From contig OX596345.1 in NCBI GenBank assembly GCA_951394405.1, forward strand, positions 2,170,001 to 2,234,000: a DNA stretch of 64,000 nt, written 5' to 3'. Both the position numbers and the translations under genes were made by a program. Source of the DNA: Coprinellus micaceus. Taxonomy: Eukaryota > Basidiomycota > Agaricomycetes > Agaricales > Psathyrellaceae. The notes under the pieces were generated by a model. The model made no database searches. It was not told where the DNA came from and saw only the letters and a list, made by a program, of their open reading frames with translations. Below are positions 1 through 10,678 of this stretch, one piece after another (within the stretch, counting starts at the first letter, position 1; every line of letters begins with the position of its first letter).

Positions 1-840
1 TCACTTTGCAACAAGACATTACAAAAGCACTATGAACAACTGTTCAAAGTTGGCCAAAACATGGTATACCCTCCATATCTTGGCGGTTCCTGATCTGTTT
101 TCCTTCCTGTTTTTTTTTTTTTTTGATCTATTTCTTTCTCTTGTTCCATTTCCTATAAATAGTAACTTTCCCACAGCTGTCTTCCAACTGATTTAGCATG
201 AAAACTGTTATTGTCAATGCAATTGTGCTTCTATCTCCTTGCTGTGCTTCCAGTTTCAAGTCTGGAGTGAAAGCACATGGTGGTACAGTGTATAAGGCAT
301 ATAATCATTATTTACATCACTTAGATCCTCCAAGAGAGGCCTGGATCATTGGTGAGTTGGATATCATTGTGATGATTGTGGGGCTAATGAACAATTAGGG
401 CAATTTGGCATTGATTTGAAAGGAATGGAGATGGGTGGGGCTGTCTATTTGATAGTATTTGTTGGCAGCCTTAAGTTCTACAAAGTAATTGGATCAAAAA
501 TTGTATATTACAAGCAAAAGGTAAGCTCACAAAGTGGGCATATCAGGTTGTTTGAATAGTTAACCTTATTATAGTGTGGGAATTGAATGGATTAGCAAAG
601 CGCAAGAAGATATGAATAGCCCCAACTCAGAGCATTCTAATGATGCTAAAACCTTCCTTATCAGACAAGAACTGACAGAGATAGAGAGCAACAAGTATTG
701 TTTGCCCTTATCTAAATGAATATGATGTCATTTGATGGCCATAATCTGTCCATCAAATGATGTGCCTGACATCATTGATAGTGGTGGATCAAAAGTCAAT
801 CACCCATCAAATAGTGTACTTGACAATCATGATGCCATTG
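1..840. other. AT-rich gene-free stretch
   Basis: No reading frame here looks like a protein gene; the longest is 66 codons and resembles nothing known to me. There is a T run at about 110-124. Around 727-763 a short inverted repeat pairs a CATTTGATGG-type arm with a CCATCAAATG-type arm. The base composition matches the transposon-rich left third of the window. I read it as intergenic or transposon-derived DNA. Confidence 0.5.
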
Positions 841-844
841 ATGG

Positions 845-1245
845 TGATAAGCCAAATTTGGTAATGTGGCTACACTCCATGGCTTAGCCAGTGGCTACAC
901 TTGATGGCTCAGCCAGGTGGCTTATCCACTGGCTCAATCAAGTGGCTGAGCCATCTGGCTCAATTAGGTGGCTCAGCCATCTGGCTCAATTAGGTGGCTC
1001 AGCCACATATTAATCAAGGGCCCCTGACACCCTGGCTACATATTGTGTAGCCTGGCTAAGGGTGGCTAGACAAATTGAGCTGTGGCTGAGGGTGGCTGGA
1101 AATATGGCTGGCTGAGCCATGCAAAATACCAGCCATGATGTCAATGGCCCAGCCAGTGGCTGGAAAAAAAAAAAGGCTGGCTGTAGCCATGGCTAGGCCC
1201 ATCTTAAGAAGGGGTGGCTAAGGCCTTTCCACCCATCTTAATGAT
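845..1245. repeat. Cluster of short inverted TGGCT/AGCCA motifs
   Basis: TGGCT and AGCCA pentamers, often joined as TGGCTNAGCCA half-palindromes, occur dozens of times over about 400 bp, both as direct repeats (for example CATCTGGCTCAATTAGG twice at about 950-1000) and inverted. Dense short motifs of this sort are typical of the subterminal regions of cut-and-paste DNA transposons such as CACTA/Plavaka, hAT or KDZ types, where they bind transposase. I found no terminal repeat pair or transposase attached, so assignment to an element is inference. Confidence 0.5.
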
Positions 1246-3590
1246 TGGGTGAGCCAGGTGACTGAGGTGCCTACCTTAGCCTCATCCGTACATACGCCCT
1301 CGCCTATTCTAGTCTTGCCCATATGATGGGCCCGCCTTCACGCCTCATCCACGCACCTCACCTGTCTGTCTCATCAGCCTCCCTGCTTATATATATATAC
1401 TCGTCTCATCTACTCGGACTCCTTACATTCATCCTCTCTGTGTATCATCTTGGTATCATCGATATTCATATATCTATTTATCTCTTTTCTCATCGCCTGT
1501 GCAGCCCTCCTTGGTCATCTGTGTTTGATCCTCACACCATCCAAGGTGGGAATACCCAAAAGTGCTGGCTTTTCTCTTCTCTCCATCCAACCTCACCATC
1601 CCCATGGCATTACCAACATCACTTCATCACAGAAATGCACAGTCTTCACCTCAACAGTCTACCTTGATAACATCTTCAAGGAGTCCTGTGCCAAGCTGTC
1701 AAATGCAAAAGCACTTCCACATGTTCAGCTCCCACTCATTAACAACATCTGCTGCTGGCTGAAGTGGCCATGTATCATCACCTGTCCAGTGGTGGAGAAG
1801 CCCTTTCCATCTCTATCAAGCAGGTTCTGCAGGCCCCACTACTCCAATGCTGCCAGGGACTAATCTCCTTTCTGGTACAGTTATGAGCCTTAATAATGCA
1901 GTCCTTAATGCTGCCTTCTATTGGGTGTTATTGTTCACCAATCTTCCTGGTGTTGACGTGGTCCTTGGTGATGTTGGAGATACCATCTACACTATCCAGG
2001 CTACCATCACAGACTTGTTGTTGTCACAAATACTGCATTCACAGTTAGTAAGCATGTGGTCAAGCTTTTGAAAGAGTTGAAGGATGCTGCTTTGGAGGGC
2101 ATCCATGAAGGTGTGGGGTTGTGTTCTTGCAAATGTCAGACATCATTGATGGGAGGTGAAAAGTGTCTTCTATATTGTACTACTAGTGGACCCCAGTGAG
2201 AATGTGATCCACAGCATCTGGCTGAGCCCTGCACAAATCTGCACATATCTGGATTTGACAGAAACTTGACAGAAGCATCACTTCTGTCAAGGATTGCAGT
2301 AGCATTGCAGCTGTTACCGGAAATGTCACATTTCTGCAATTTGCTGACCATTTGGTGGCATGTACCTGCATTGGTCAGAATGTTGCTGAAATATAGGGGG
2401 CAAGTGATTTGATGGCAGCAGACACAGTCAGTGAAGGGCAGGAGGGGGCAGAGCAATTCTGTATATAGCTGCATTCTTGTGTAGGTATGGTAGGACAAAT
2501 ATAACTATATTCTGTATCATTCTGTTTGTAGCTGCAGACAGTGGTATATGGGGGATTGATGGTACAGAACAATGCTGTAATGGTTGGGACAGTGCTGCAG
2601 TAAGCTGTGGGATATGGAAAATGCTGTAGCAAAAAGTGAGACAAATGTATGATGTGAGAATGACATGATGTAAAACAAGACAAACACAATGGAAAGCAAA
2701 CATGAGAGCCATAAAATTGAGACAGCAGCAGAGAGACAAACTGGATTTTATTTATTTATTTATTTTATTTTAAAAATCAGCTTTTGTATTCTGGGGCACA
2801 GTGGCAGTCCGGTCACTAGCAGACATACAAAGAGAGTGTGAGTGTCACTAACTGAGCACTACAGCATTTATGAGACATAAGGGTTTGATGATTTGGAGAC
2901 ATCCAGCACTTGGGGTTTTACCCCCAACCAGCAGACAGACAACAAAAGGCCTAACGGCACTTGCAGATCGGAATATTGAATCAGCAGATCCATCCAGCCC
3001 AGTACCAGTCTGCCACAAGGTGTTATGGGCTCCCAGCGTGCTCCCTCACAGCCCACCAGAGTGGTGTCCCTCACGGTAACCACACTTAGGGCACCTCTCA
3101 TCCGCAATCAGTTGTGAGGACTGATACGCCAGGGCACCTACCCAACTCCCTCCACACAAGATCTTTAACCAGCATAGGCCTGTTGGAAGACAATGCTCAT
3201 GTCAACTCTATCTCTACAAAGAATACCTCCATTTCAAATGCTTTACTTATCTTCGATTGTTCTACAGAGAACAACCACCACCTTGTATTATTCCCATTAT
3301 ACTCGCACTTATTGTTCTCTTATCTCCATCTTATCTCCATTCACTGCTATTGTTCCCTACTTATGGAACATCTATTGTTCTGTCTTATTATTCCGCATAT
3401 AGGTTATCTATTGTTCTCCACAGTATATAGTCCACACTGTAAGTGGGTGAGTCCCCATCAAACTCTCCCCACTTACAGGTGCGTACCTTGTATACCCTAC
3501 TTACTTTCAATCTAACATTGAACTGTCCTCACTTACAGTGGGTCATACTTGCATCGTTTTACAAGACCAGTCCAGCCCAGGCAAGGCTGA
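1246..3590. other. Repeat-derived DNA without a recognisable gene
   Basis: Several overlapping frames of 60-137 codons exist on both strands but none shows a domain, a splice pattern or a composition that singles it out. A TTATATATATATA stretch near 1388 is followed by pyrimidine-rich DNA, which could be an old promoter or LTR. A TTTA/TTTTA simple repeat lies at about 2744-2772. The best guess is fragments of decayed retroelements. Confidence 0.4.
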
Positions 3591-3596
3591 CAACTC

Positions 3597-4340
3597 TCAT
3601 CCATCCTCCTGAGGGGCATACTGGAACCCAAAGGTGAAAGCCTTTGGATTATCCTCTAAGAACCAAAAGAGCTCCCAGACATAGCGGGGGTCCCAATCAT
3701 ACATTTGCAGTACTCTGTACTGTGTAAAGATATAGTGATGAGTTTGCACTGGATAGCTGCATTCACATTCATGATTGTCATGGCCTAATATGCAGAACCA
3801 GGAGTAATACTCTCTAGTAGGTGCATGGTTGAGAATGGCCCTGCACATACATGCATATAGCACATTACTCTCATTGACATGTCGGAGCCATACCCCCCCA
3901 TTGGAGTATGTTGGATGGATTGGCTTCCCCTTGGGGTTGCGCAGCACCATGAACTGGTGCCCTAAGTAGTCTGGGTTGTGTTCCTGAGTAGCCCATGTGT
4001 CCAGTGCAGAGTCAGCAATGTGCTTGCACACGCTATTGAGAGATGTAGTGGGTCTCGGTCCTACAAGTTTAGGAGGGAGGCTTCACGGATCCCTAGATTG
4101 GCAGCCCTTCTAGTCATGGCCAAAGAGTCAGTAAATATCACAATCTGATCACAGTCTTCTAGGGCCATAGCCCTTCCAACCATCATACAAATTGCTAGGA
4201 GCTCACCATCGGATGACAGGACATGTCCTGCCACCATGACTTCTTTGCTCCGTTGGTTGACTAGACCTTCATATATGTAGGCTGCTGTCACATGTGCAGG
4301 GCCATACTCAATCATGCACTGACTGGCGAATATCACCAAC
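3597..4340 (-). pseudogene. Retroelement relic with RNase H-like domain
   Basis: Two minus-strand frames (4061-4339 and 3597-4031), separated by a stop, together resemble the RNase H domain and C-terminus of a non-LTR retrotransposon polyprotein. The first carries an EVMVAGHVLSSDGELLAI stretch followed by QIVIFTDSLAM, the arrangement of the RNase H strand-helix-strand core with acidic residues. The second continues with a WDPRYVWELFWFLEDN segment. The break between frames and the missing reverse transcriptase show it is a dead fragment. The left end of the Tc1 element lies about 30 bp beyond its upstream end. A shorter homologous fragment lies on the other side of that element in opposite orientation. 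Confidence 0.55.
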
Positions 4341-4370
4341 AGTTAAACATTCGTAACCAAGACTCACATA

Positions 4371-4592
4371 CAGTGGCTCACAAAACCTTTTCAATGTTTC
4401 ACACTTTTGCAGAGGTTGGTTCATATCAGATGTAGTAAGCAAGATAAAATCCTGGATATATTCGTGAGAAAGGAATACAATGTTTTCTAACATCCTTACA
4501 AATTTGGCATTGATCGGATCATTTCCAGCGGAGCTATTACAGTTCAAAGAGGAACAACTCCTTGGAAAGGTTTTGTAACTTTTTATTTTTAG
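4371..4592. repeat. Left terminal inverted repeat of Tc1 element
   Basis: This pairs with 5774-5995 in inverted orientation over about 220 bp with scattered mismatches. Because the arms are so similar, the left arm read on the minus strand and the right arm read on the plus strand give nearly the same spurious peptide. Confidence 0.85.
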
Positions 4593-4694
4593 GTCACTCA
4601 TTTAATGAAATCACATGACTTTGTTGAATACATTCAAATAAAACCAAATAAAATCATGTGATATAGGGTAAAGAGGGTATATAGACACAGTACA

Positions 4695-5756
4695 TTGCAC
4701 TACAACACCCCACAATCATTTCTTGCCCCACTATTCACCATGCACAGGCTCTCCTCCTTCCAGATCTCCCACATCCTCTTTCTGCTTGATTCTGGAGAGT
4801 CAGCAGCCTCTATCCACTGTACAACTGGCTATGACATTGCTACTATCAGTTGTCTTTGCTCTGAACATCGTCCTAACCTCTCCAAACCACTGGGTGGCCA
4901 TCCTCATCTTCTCTCTACTGCCAGTATTTTCCATGCCAAGCGAGTTATTTGCATGGGAAAGGTCGACAATGCCACACAAGCTGCTATAATGCTTAGGAGA
5001 CATTCCAGTAGGGGGTTCTCTACTCAAACATTGTGTCAGGAGTTGAAGGAAAGTGGTATGGTGCCTGTGGTGAAGAAGAAAAGACCTCAATTGCCAAAGA
5101 GGCACAAGAAGGATAGGCTGGAGTTTGCAGAACGGCATGCAGAGTGGACTCTGGAGGATTGGAAGAGGGTCATTTGGTCTGATGAGACTAAAATCAATTG
5201 TTTGGGGTCAGATGGGAGGAAATATGTGTGGAAAGAGCAGGGGGAGGGTCTGAATGATTGGCTGGTAGAAGGGACAGTAAAGTTTGGAGGATGGAATCTG
5301 ATGATGTGGGGGTGTATGACATGGGATGGGGCTGGCTATGCCACCAAGATTGATGGGAAGATGGATGGAGAACTCTACACAGCAATCCTGGGGGATGAAT
5401 TTATGCAGCCACTGGAATACTTTGGGTATGACAAGGAAGATGTCATTTTTCAACAGGACAACGACCCCAAACACACAAGCAAAGTGGCCAAAACTTGGTT
5501 CTCTGACAATGGTGTTGAAGTCCTGAAGTGGCCTGCACAGTCTCCTGACATCAATCCCATTGAACATCTGTGGAATTATATCAAGAGGCGCCTTGAGACC
5601 TATGAAGAACCACCTAGAAGTGTAAAGGAACTTTGGGAGAGAGTGGAGAAGGAGTGGAATGATATTCCAGTGGAGGAGTGTAGGAAATTGATTGAGAGTA
5701 TGCCTAGAAGGCTTGCAGCAATTATCAGGGCCAAGGGAGGGTATACAAAGTACTGA
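4695..5756 (+). CDS. Tc1/mariner-family transposase
   Basis: This DDE-superfamily transposase cuts and pastes the surrounding element at TA dinucleotides. The 353-residue frame has an N-terminal helix-turn-helix-like region (about residues 15-75) for binding the inverted repeats. The catalytic RNase H-like core follows: the first aspartate in RVIWSDETKIN, the second in VIFQQDNDPKHTS, and the glutamate in SPDINPIEHLW. The D-to-E spacing is about 34 residues, the DD34E pattern of Tc1-like enzymes. The length is normal (about 340-350) and no stop or frameshift interrupts it. ATG 4695 gives the full-length product; methionine 16 (codon at 4740) is an alternative start. The gene is unspliced, as is common for such elements. 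It may be active, but nothing here proves it. Confidence 0.92.
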   Translation: MHYNTPQSFLAPLFTMHRLSSFQISHILFLLDSGESAASIHCTTGYDIATISCLCSEHRPNLSKPLGGHPHLLSTASIFHAKRVICMGKVDNATQAAIMLRRHSSRGFSTQTLCQELKESGMVPVVKKKRPQLPKRHKKDRLEFAERHAEWTLEDWKRVIWSDETKINCLGSDGRKYVWKEQGEGLNDWLVEGTVKFGGWNLMMWGCMTWDGAGYATKIDGKMDGELYTAILGDEFMQPLEYFGYDKEDVIFQQDNDPKHTSKVAKTWFSDNGVEVLKWPAQSPDINPIEHLWNYIKRRLETYEEPPRSVKELWERVEKEWNDIPVEECRKLIESMPRRLAAIIRAKGGYTKY

Positions 5757-5773
5757 ACATTACCAGTAGTGTA

Positions 5774-5995
5774 GCAAAAATAAAAAGTTACAAAATCTTT
5801 CCAATGAGTTGTTCCTCTTTGAACTGTAATAGCTCCACTGAAAATAATCTGATCAATGCCAAATTTGGAAGGATGTTAGACAACATCTTATTCCTTTCTC
5901 ACAAATATATCCAGGATTTTATCTTGCTTACTACATCTGATATTAACCAACCTCTGCAAAAGTGTGAAACATTGGAAAGGTTTTGTGAGCCACTG
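5774..5995. repeat. Right terminal inverted repeat of Tc1 element
   Basis: Inverse partner of 4371-4592; the outermost base is followed directly by the TA duplication at 5996-5997. Confidence 0.85.
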
Positions 5996-5997
5996 TA

Positions 5998-6163
5998 AAT
6001 GTGAGTGTTGTTGTCTGATGCAAACTAGGCATCATATATTTACCTGGTGTGGAGTACTGGAGACCAATGATTGTGACCCCCACTACATCCAGAAGCTCAT
6101 TCGGTTTTTAGAAAATAATGCAAAGACATTCGCCTTTGGGTTTGAATATGCCCCACAGGGGGC
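5998..6163 (+). pseudogene. Short retroelement relic, inverted relative to 3597-4340
   Basis: The plus strand reads QTRHHIFTW, then DPHYIQKL, then LENNAKTFAFGFEYAPQ. This matches, with substitutions, the minus-strand relic on the other side of the Tc1 element (QTHHYIFTQ, DPRYVWEL, LEDNPKAFTFGFQYAPQ). It is cut on the left by the Tc1 right end and on the right by the inverted-repeat element that starts near 6166. Only the C-terminal part of the retroelement protein is left, so it is non-functional. Confidence 0.55.
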
Positions 6164-6167
6164 TGTA

Positions 6168-7294
6168 CTTTACACTCCCCCATATGCCCTGCAGGATGTC
6201 CAGTAGACCAGTAAAATCCAGTAGAATCCAGTGGACATCTAGCAAATCCAGTGGATGTCCAGTCAATGTCCAGTAGAATCCAGTGAGATCCAGTGGTGTC
6301 CAGTGCAGCACTCAAACAGTCCAGTCAATGTCCAGTGGATTCCAGCTTGACTACTGGACATCCAGTGGACTTTGCAAATAGAAAGTATTTGCCAATGGTC
6401 AACTCCAAGGGGCCACCTCTAATGTGTCCATTAAAATCATGCCACCCTGCTGGGTGGAGGTTTTGATAGAATCACCTGGGAACAGCATTAATGGCTGGGT
6501 GGCTGGAGTTCTAAGTATCTCAAATTGTACATAACACAGCCACAAGAAGTATAAAAGCAATCTTCCATTGCATCTCCTTTCCTTGATTTAGATTTGTCCC
6601 ATTTTATACTTTCCAATCTGTCTTGTTTTTCCTCCCTGCCAACTTTAGGGCCTGGGCTTGAGAACTTGGGCTACCCCCACTTTTCACACACAAGACTCAG
6701 CTCTACAATTGTATACTATTAAGCTTTCCTTGTTGACTTCTGGCAATGCATTGCCACACTGTTGCCACCTCCCACTGCACCATTCTTGCTCTCCAAGAGC
6801 CAAAGCTTGTTAAGCTGGATAACTTTAAGAAATATTGTTGTAGTGATCATCTTCTGTCTTTCAGTTTTATGTAGCCTCACTTCATTACAGGTGCAAAAAT
6901 ACAAGTATTTATAATGTAGACAGAGGATGCCAAGAAACAGACCAGTCAAATAAATAAAAAAGCCTGCACAGACTGGACATGCAAATACAAGTAAACAAAT
7001 ACAAACAGAATATTTTCCATATTTTTCACGATTTTTCCAGAATTAATGACACACAATGACACTACTTCAATATTTTGCACAGCCACATTGCACAGCCACA
7101 TACCTAATATTGGCTGGAAACCATTGGATCTAAGGGGGTGGACATCCACTGGATATGTATCCTGGACAATCCAGTGAAATTTTGGCTGATACAGGACATT
7201 GACTGGACAACCACTGGACAATTTGAGCAAATTTGGCAGAGAAAGGCCAGTGAATGTCCACTGGATTCCCAAAGGCAAAATGGGGGAGTGTAAA
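6168..7294. mobile_element. Nonautonomous DNA element with TTTACACTCCCCCA termini
   Basis: The left end reads GTAC-TTTACACTCCCCCAT and the right end is the inverse, ATGGGGGAGTGTAAA-GTAC. Next to both ends are many copies of ATCCAGTGGA / GTCCAGT in either orientation (6195-6370 and 7135-7265), the subterminal repeat pattern of CACTA- or hAT-like elements. GTAC on each side could be the target duplication, but it is a palindrome, so the exact boundary is uncertain. No transposase is encoded in the 1.1 kb, so it would depend on a helper. It interrupts the retroelement relic to its left. Confidence 0.6.
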
Positions 7295-7426
7295 GTACTC
7301 AGAAAACCTTGCTAACACATGCAAAAAAGTGGATGACTTCCATTGACAGCATCCTTTGGCACCATGACCACCAGACTATAAGCCAGCCTCAGTCATCAAG
7401 GATGATGAAGTGTAGAAGGGGGGTAA

Positions 7427-7796
7427 TGTTGTAAACTCCATACAATCTCATATCTTTTCTTTTATCTTATTGTTATCACTCCATCTTATCCCTGACATCT
7501 TATCTCCCATTAGTCCTTCCTATTGTTTCCTTCTGCACTGCCACCCATCCCTTGTTCCACTTCCATTCTGCGCACTGCCTTACACTGCCATTCCATATTG
7601 CCTCCTACTTCTTGTGCTGTCTCATTACTGCCTTGGTTATTGTTCTCCACTGCTTTGTGCTGCCTTCTTGTTCTGTTCCTAGTTACACTGCCTTGGTTAT
7701 TGTTCTTCACAGCACTTCCATTTCTGTTTACTTATCTCTGGGGTTTTACAGGCCCCAGGGTGGTGGGGACTGAGGTCTCACCTGTTCGGTTTTACA
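7427..7796 (+). repeat. Possible solo LTR
   Basis: A purine tract (GAAGGGGGG, about 7415-7423), as expected for a polypurine tract, is followed by TGTTGTAAACTCC. About 370 bp later comes GGTTTTACA, giving TG...CA ends with a short TGTAAA/TTTACA inverted repeat. Two TTTTACAGG blocks near the end (7744 and 7791) make the 3' boundary ambiguous. No second copy or internal retroelement coding was found, so this rests on end structure alone. Confidence 0.35.
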
Positions 7797-8190
7797 GGCG
7801 CCTCGATAGCCGAGTGGAGTTCGAACCTTGGCTCCCATTATCTAATCTATGTGTGGCACATGTCTGTCCTCTGCAGCCACCCTCGTTAATTAGTCTTGCT
7901 GAGCACGCATCCCATCCCTCCCTCCTGTGCCCCACTCCCACAATGTTCCTTCCTAGTTACACCCCCACACAACATTTTCTTGATCACCACTCATGTCCCT
8001 AGGCAAGTCCGTGTGAACTACTGTCCTTTGTGACTGGAGTTTTGTTCTCTGAGCACCCTCTGACTTGTCGTTCTCCGCACATGGCCACCCTCCCATGCTG
8101 GGATTCAGGGCCTGCGATACGGCAATGTGCTTCCATATTCGAAAGGCTGAGTGGAGCCAAACATGTTCCATTGAATGTCTAATTGGGGAA
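7797..8190. other. No gene recognised
   Basis: Pyrimidine-rich sequence between the possible LTR and the tandem array. A GAGTTCGAACC segment at about 7815-7830 resembles a tRNA T-loop but no cloverleaf could be folded around it. Confidence 0.4.
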
Positions 8191-9260
8191 GTTGTTCTGT
8201 GTTCTTCCCACCCCCAAATCTTCGTACCTTTGGCCTTCCCCTTTGGTCTGGAAGTCCCTCTGGAAGTTGAGGGGCTATCTGTCAATATCTAAAATGTTCT
8301 CTGGGGCACTTCTCCCTAATTTATGATCCCTTAGGTACCTGGAAATGATGTCCATCCACACCTGCTCCTCCTACCCCCCAAAACTCCGCACCTCCACACT
8401 GGGATGTTTCCCCCTCTGCAGGTAGGCATTATCCATTTCTATTTGACCCATATACTCTTTTCAAACGCTCCTCACTAATTCCTGGTTTCACAGGGACTCT
8501 GAAATTGAACAACTTGATGCAGAACAAGGCCTACCTTCTGATACTCCCAAAAGCTCACACCTTCATCCTGACCGCTTTGCCCCTCAATTGGTTGGTGATT
8601 TCCATTTATGCTCTTTCTAAATATTAGCCTTTAGTGTCTCTTGCAAATCTCTGGTGCCTTAGGCGCCTGGAAATGGTGCGACTTTCATGCCTCCAGGACA
8701 TGCTCCTCCTACCCCCTAAAACTCTGCACCTTTGTCCTGGGGTGCCTTCCCCACTTGAGGCCTGTACTAACCACTGGTATTACTTCTAATTATCTCCCTC
8801 ATCTGCCGTTTGCTTATCCCTGGCTCTATAGGGCCCTAGGAATGGTGCATCTGTGGTATACTGCGGAACCTGCTCCTCCTGCCCCCCAAAACCTTTGCAC
8901 CTTTGTTCTGGTCTTTTCCCTCCTCTTGAGACCAGAACTATCCACCTATATTACTTCTAATTTCCCTCTCAATCACTGTTCGCTAATCACTGGCCCCATT
9001 GGGCCTTAGGAAGGGTGCAACTGTGGTGCACTCTGGAATCTGTCCCTCCTACCCTCCTACCCTCCAAATCTTCGTCCTAGGCTACTCCCTCATGTGTAGA
9101 GTGGGTTCTGACTATTCATAGCTCATTTGAATGCCTTTCTAAAATGCTCTCCAGTAATTTCAGACCCCATAGTGACCTATGGAGTGAATAGTATTGATAC
9201 AGCCCAATGTGGCCTCCTCCTCCTAACTCCCAAAGTTTCAATCTGGGACATCCATCCCGT
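8190..9260. repeat. Degenerate tandem array, about 170-bp period
   Basis: A recognisable block, GCTCCTCCTACCCCCCAAAA followed by CTCYGCACCTTTGTCCTGGG, recurs at about 8205, 8375, 8545, 8705, 8878, 9048 and 9220, an average step of about 170 bp. Other parts of the unit also recur, such as a CCCTTAGGNACCTGGAAATGGTG block ahead of it (about 8328, 8660, 8830, 9005). Copies are diverged and some blocks are missing, so the array is old. Nothing in it looks coding. Confidence 0.6.
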
Positions 9261-9700
9261 AGAGCTTTCATGCTATATCTTATAACTTACACCAGTCAAC
9301 ATGCTGATGAGGCGAAAATGAAGGTAATATTAAAGATAGTGCTACTGTATGAAGAGGTAATTAAGTGCCCAGTTGAGCATGTTTACGAGCATCCCGCTCA
9401 GCCGGATTTCCATTCTTTCTGGCCCAACAGCACCCAGAGGCCTGGCAGATCTCATTTATGAGTAACTTGAGGCCCTGGCATGATCTGGGGTACTTGGCGA
9501 TGAATTCATCATCATTGGCGTTGCACCTGGTAGAAGGTCAGATGAGCGCCTGGCACTGCCAACTTGGAGTTCCAAGTTCTGAGAGCTAATTAAAATTAAG
9601 TACTCACAATGCGAATGTGTTTCCAATAAGCTTTCACTGGCTATACTTCAAGCCAAAGAGCTTCCTCATTGGCCCAGTGTGCCATGTGCTCGGCCAGTCC
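9261..9700. other. No gene recognised
   Basis: This lies between the tandem array and the recombinase relic. Part of it may be more of the same decayed element, but no motif supports that. Confidence 0.35.
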
Positions 9701-9741
9701 TTCAACGGAAGGGGCAATCCACCACCACCTTCATTCCACTG

Positions 9742-10678
9742 TCAAACTACCGCCTTCCAAGCCTCTGGACCAGATGGGATGTCTGGAATAAAGAGGCCGC
9801 TTGGGATGGCAAAGGTTTTCAGAACCCAATGGCTCTGCAGAAGGGGAACTCGTTGAGGGGGAGCTGAACCGAGTGCTTGGGGGCTGCAATTCTGTGAGTT
9901 GGGTAAGTGGGGTAAGAGTGCTGCTGCCTTGTGACATGAAATGTGAAATTCCCATGTCGAGTGGTGCATGCTAGGGCACTTTAGGTCATGCAATAATGAA
10001 AAATGGGGTTACACTCACTGGAGAGTCACGCTGCTGAACGGCATTCTGAGCGATCATTGACTTCAGGTCGTCAAACCCACAGTTCATTGATGCCCGAAGG
10101 TCTAGAAGGTCTTCAGTATGCTGGAGCTGGGTTGTTGTATCTCCGTTGGAGTCTGTGGCCACAGGAGCCTTGGACCTTGTGTTTCAAGGGTGTAGTGCAC
10201 TCTGATGTGAATTCTCCTGGGCATGAAGCAAGTCTACGACATAACAAATGATCATTTCAACCTGCCAAAAAAGGGTGAGTGGCAATGATGAACAGATTGA
10301 GTGTGGCACATACATTGTCCCCTTTGGCCCATCCACCCCACCATTGCATGGCATTCAGGGTCCATCGCCAACCCAAAGGGGGTCCATAAAGTGGTATTGG
10401 GCACGGCCACACTGAAACGAATGGGTGGTGTATACACACTCAATGCCGGCGCCTTTGGACATGGTGGCCAGGAGGTCCTGCAGGTAGTTGTAGCTCATGG
10501 GGCAGTCATGATGGACAAGGCCGTTGGGGGCGATGTATGGGAAAATGTAATCTGTGGGCTCAAACTCTTTGATATCGAGGAGGGTCTTCAGAAATTCGCA
10601 CCACTTGTTGATATAATTATAGGCATCAATTTCTGGGGTCTCAGGCTGCTCGTAAATTTCGTATGATTGACCTAGCAC
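9742..10678 (-). pseudogene. Decayed tyrosine-recombinase gene of a mobile element
   Basis: Minus-strand frames 10355-10678, 10257-10439 and 9742-9993 together resemble the C-terminal half of the tyrosine recombinases carried by fungal Crypton-like or YR elements. A segment with IDAYNYINKWCEF precedes YTTHSFQCGRAQYHFM, then a frame change, then MQWWGGWAKGDNV, then IPDIPSGPEAWKAVV near the end. In live members the histidine box reads H-x-x-R; here it is H-S-F-Q, so a catalytic arginine is gone. At least one frameshift and missing upstream parts show it is dead. The family call rests on motif memory only. Confidence 0.5.

Larger units (their letters stand above)
4371..5995 (+). mobile_element. 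Complete Tc1/mariner transposon, 1,625 bp
   Basis: The left end begins CAGTGGCTCACAAAACC and the right end is its inverse, GGTTTTGTGAGCCACTG with one substitution in the stretch just inside. Both ends are flanked by TA (4369-4370 and 5996-5997), the TA target duplication of the superfamily. The inverted repeats run inward for about 220 bp (4371 to about 4592, and about 5774 to 5995), long for this family. Between them is one uninterrupted transposase frame. The element therefore looks structurally complete and fairly young, unlike everything around it. Confidence 0.92.

Noticed and set aside
7815..7835. tRNA-like GAGTTCGAACC segment after the possible LTR
   Set aside because: No acceptor, D or anticodon stems can be drawn around it, and it does not match a standard primer-binding site position.
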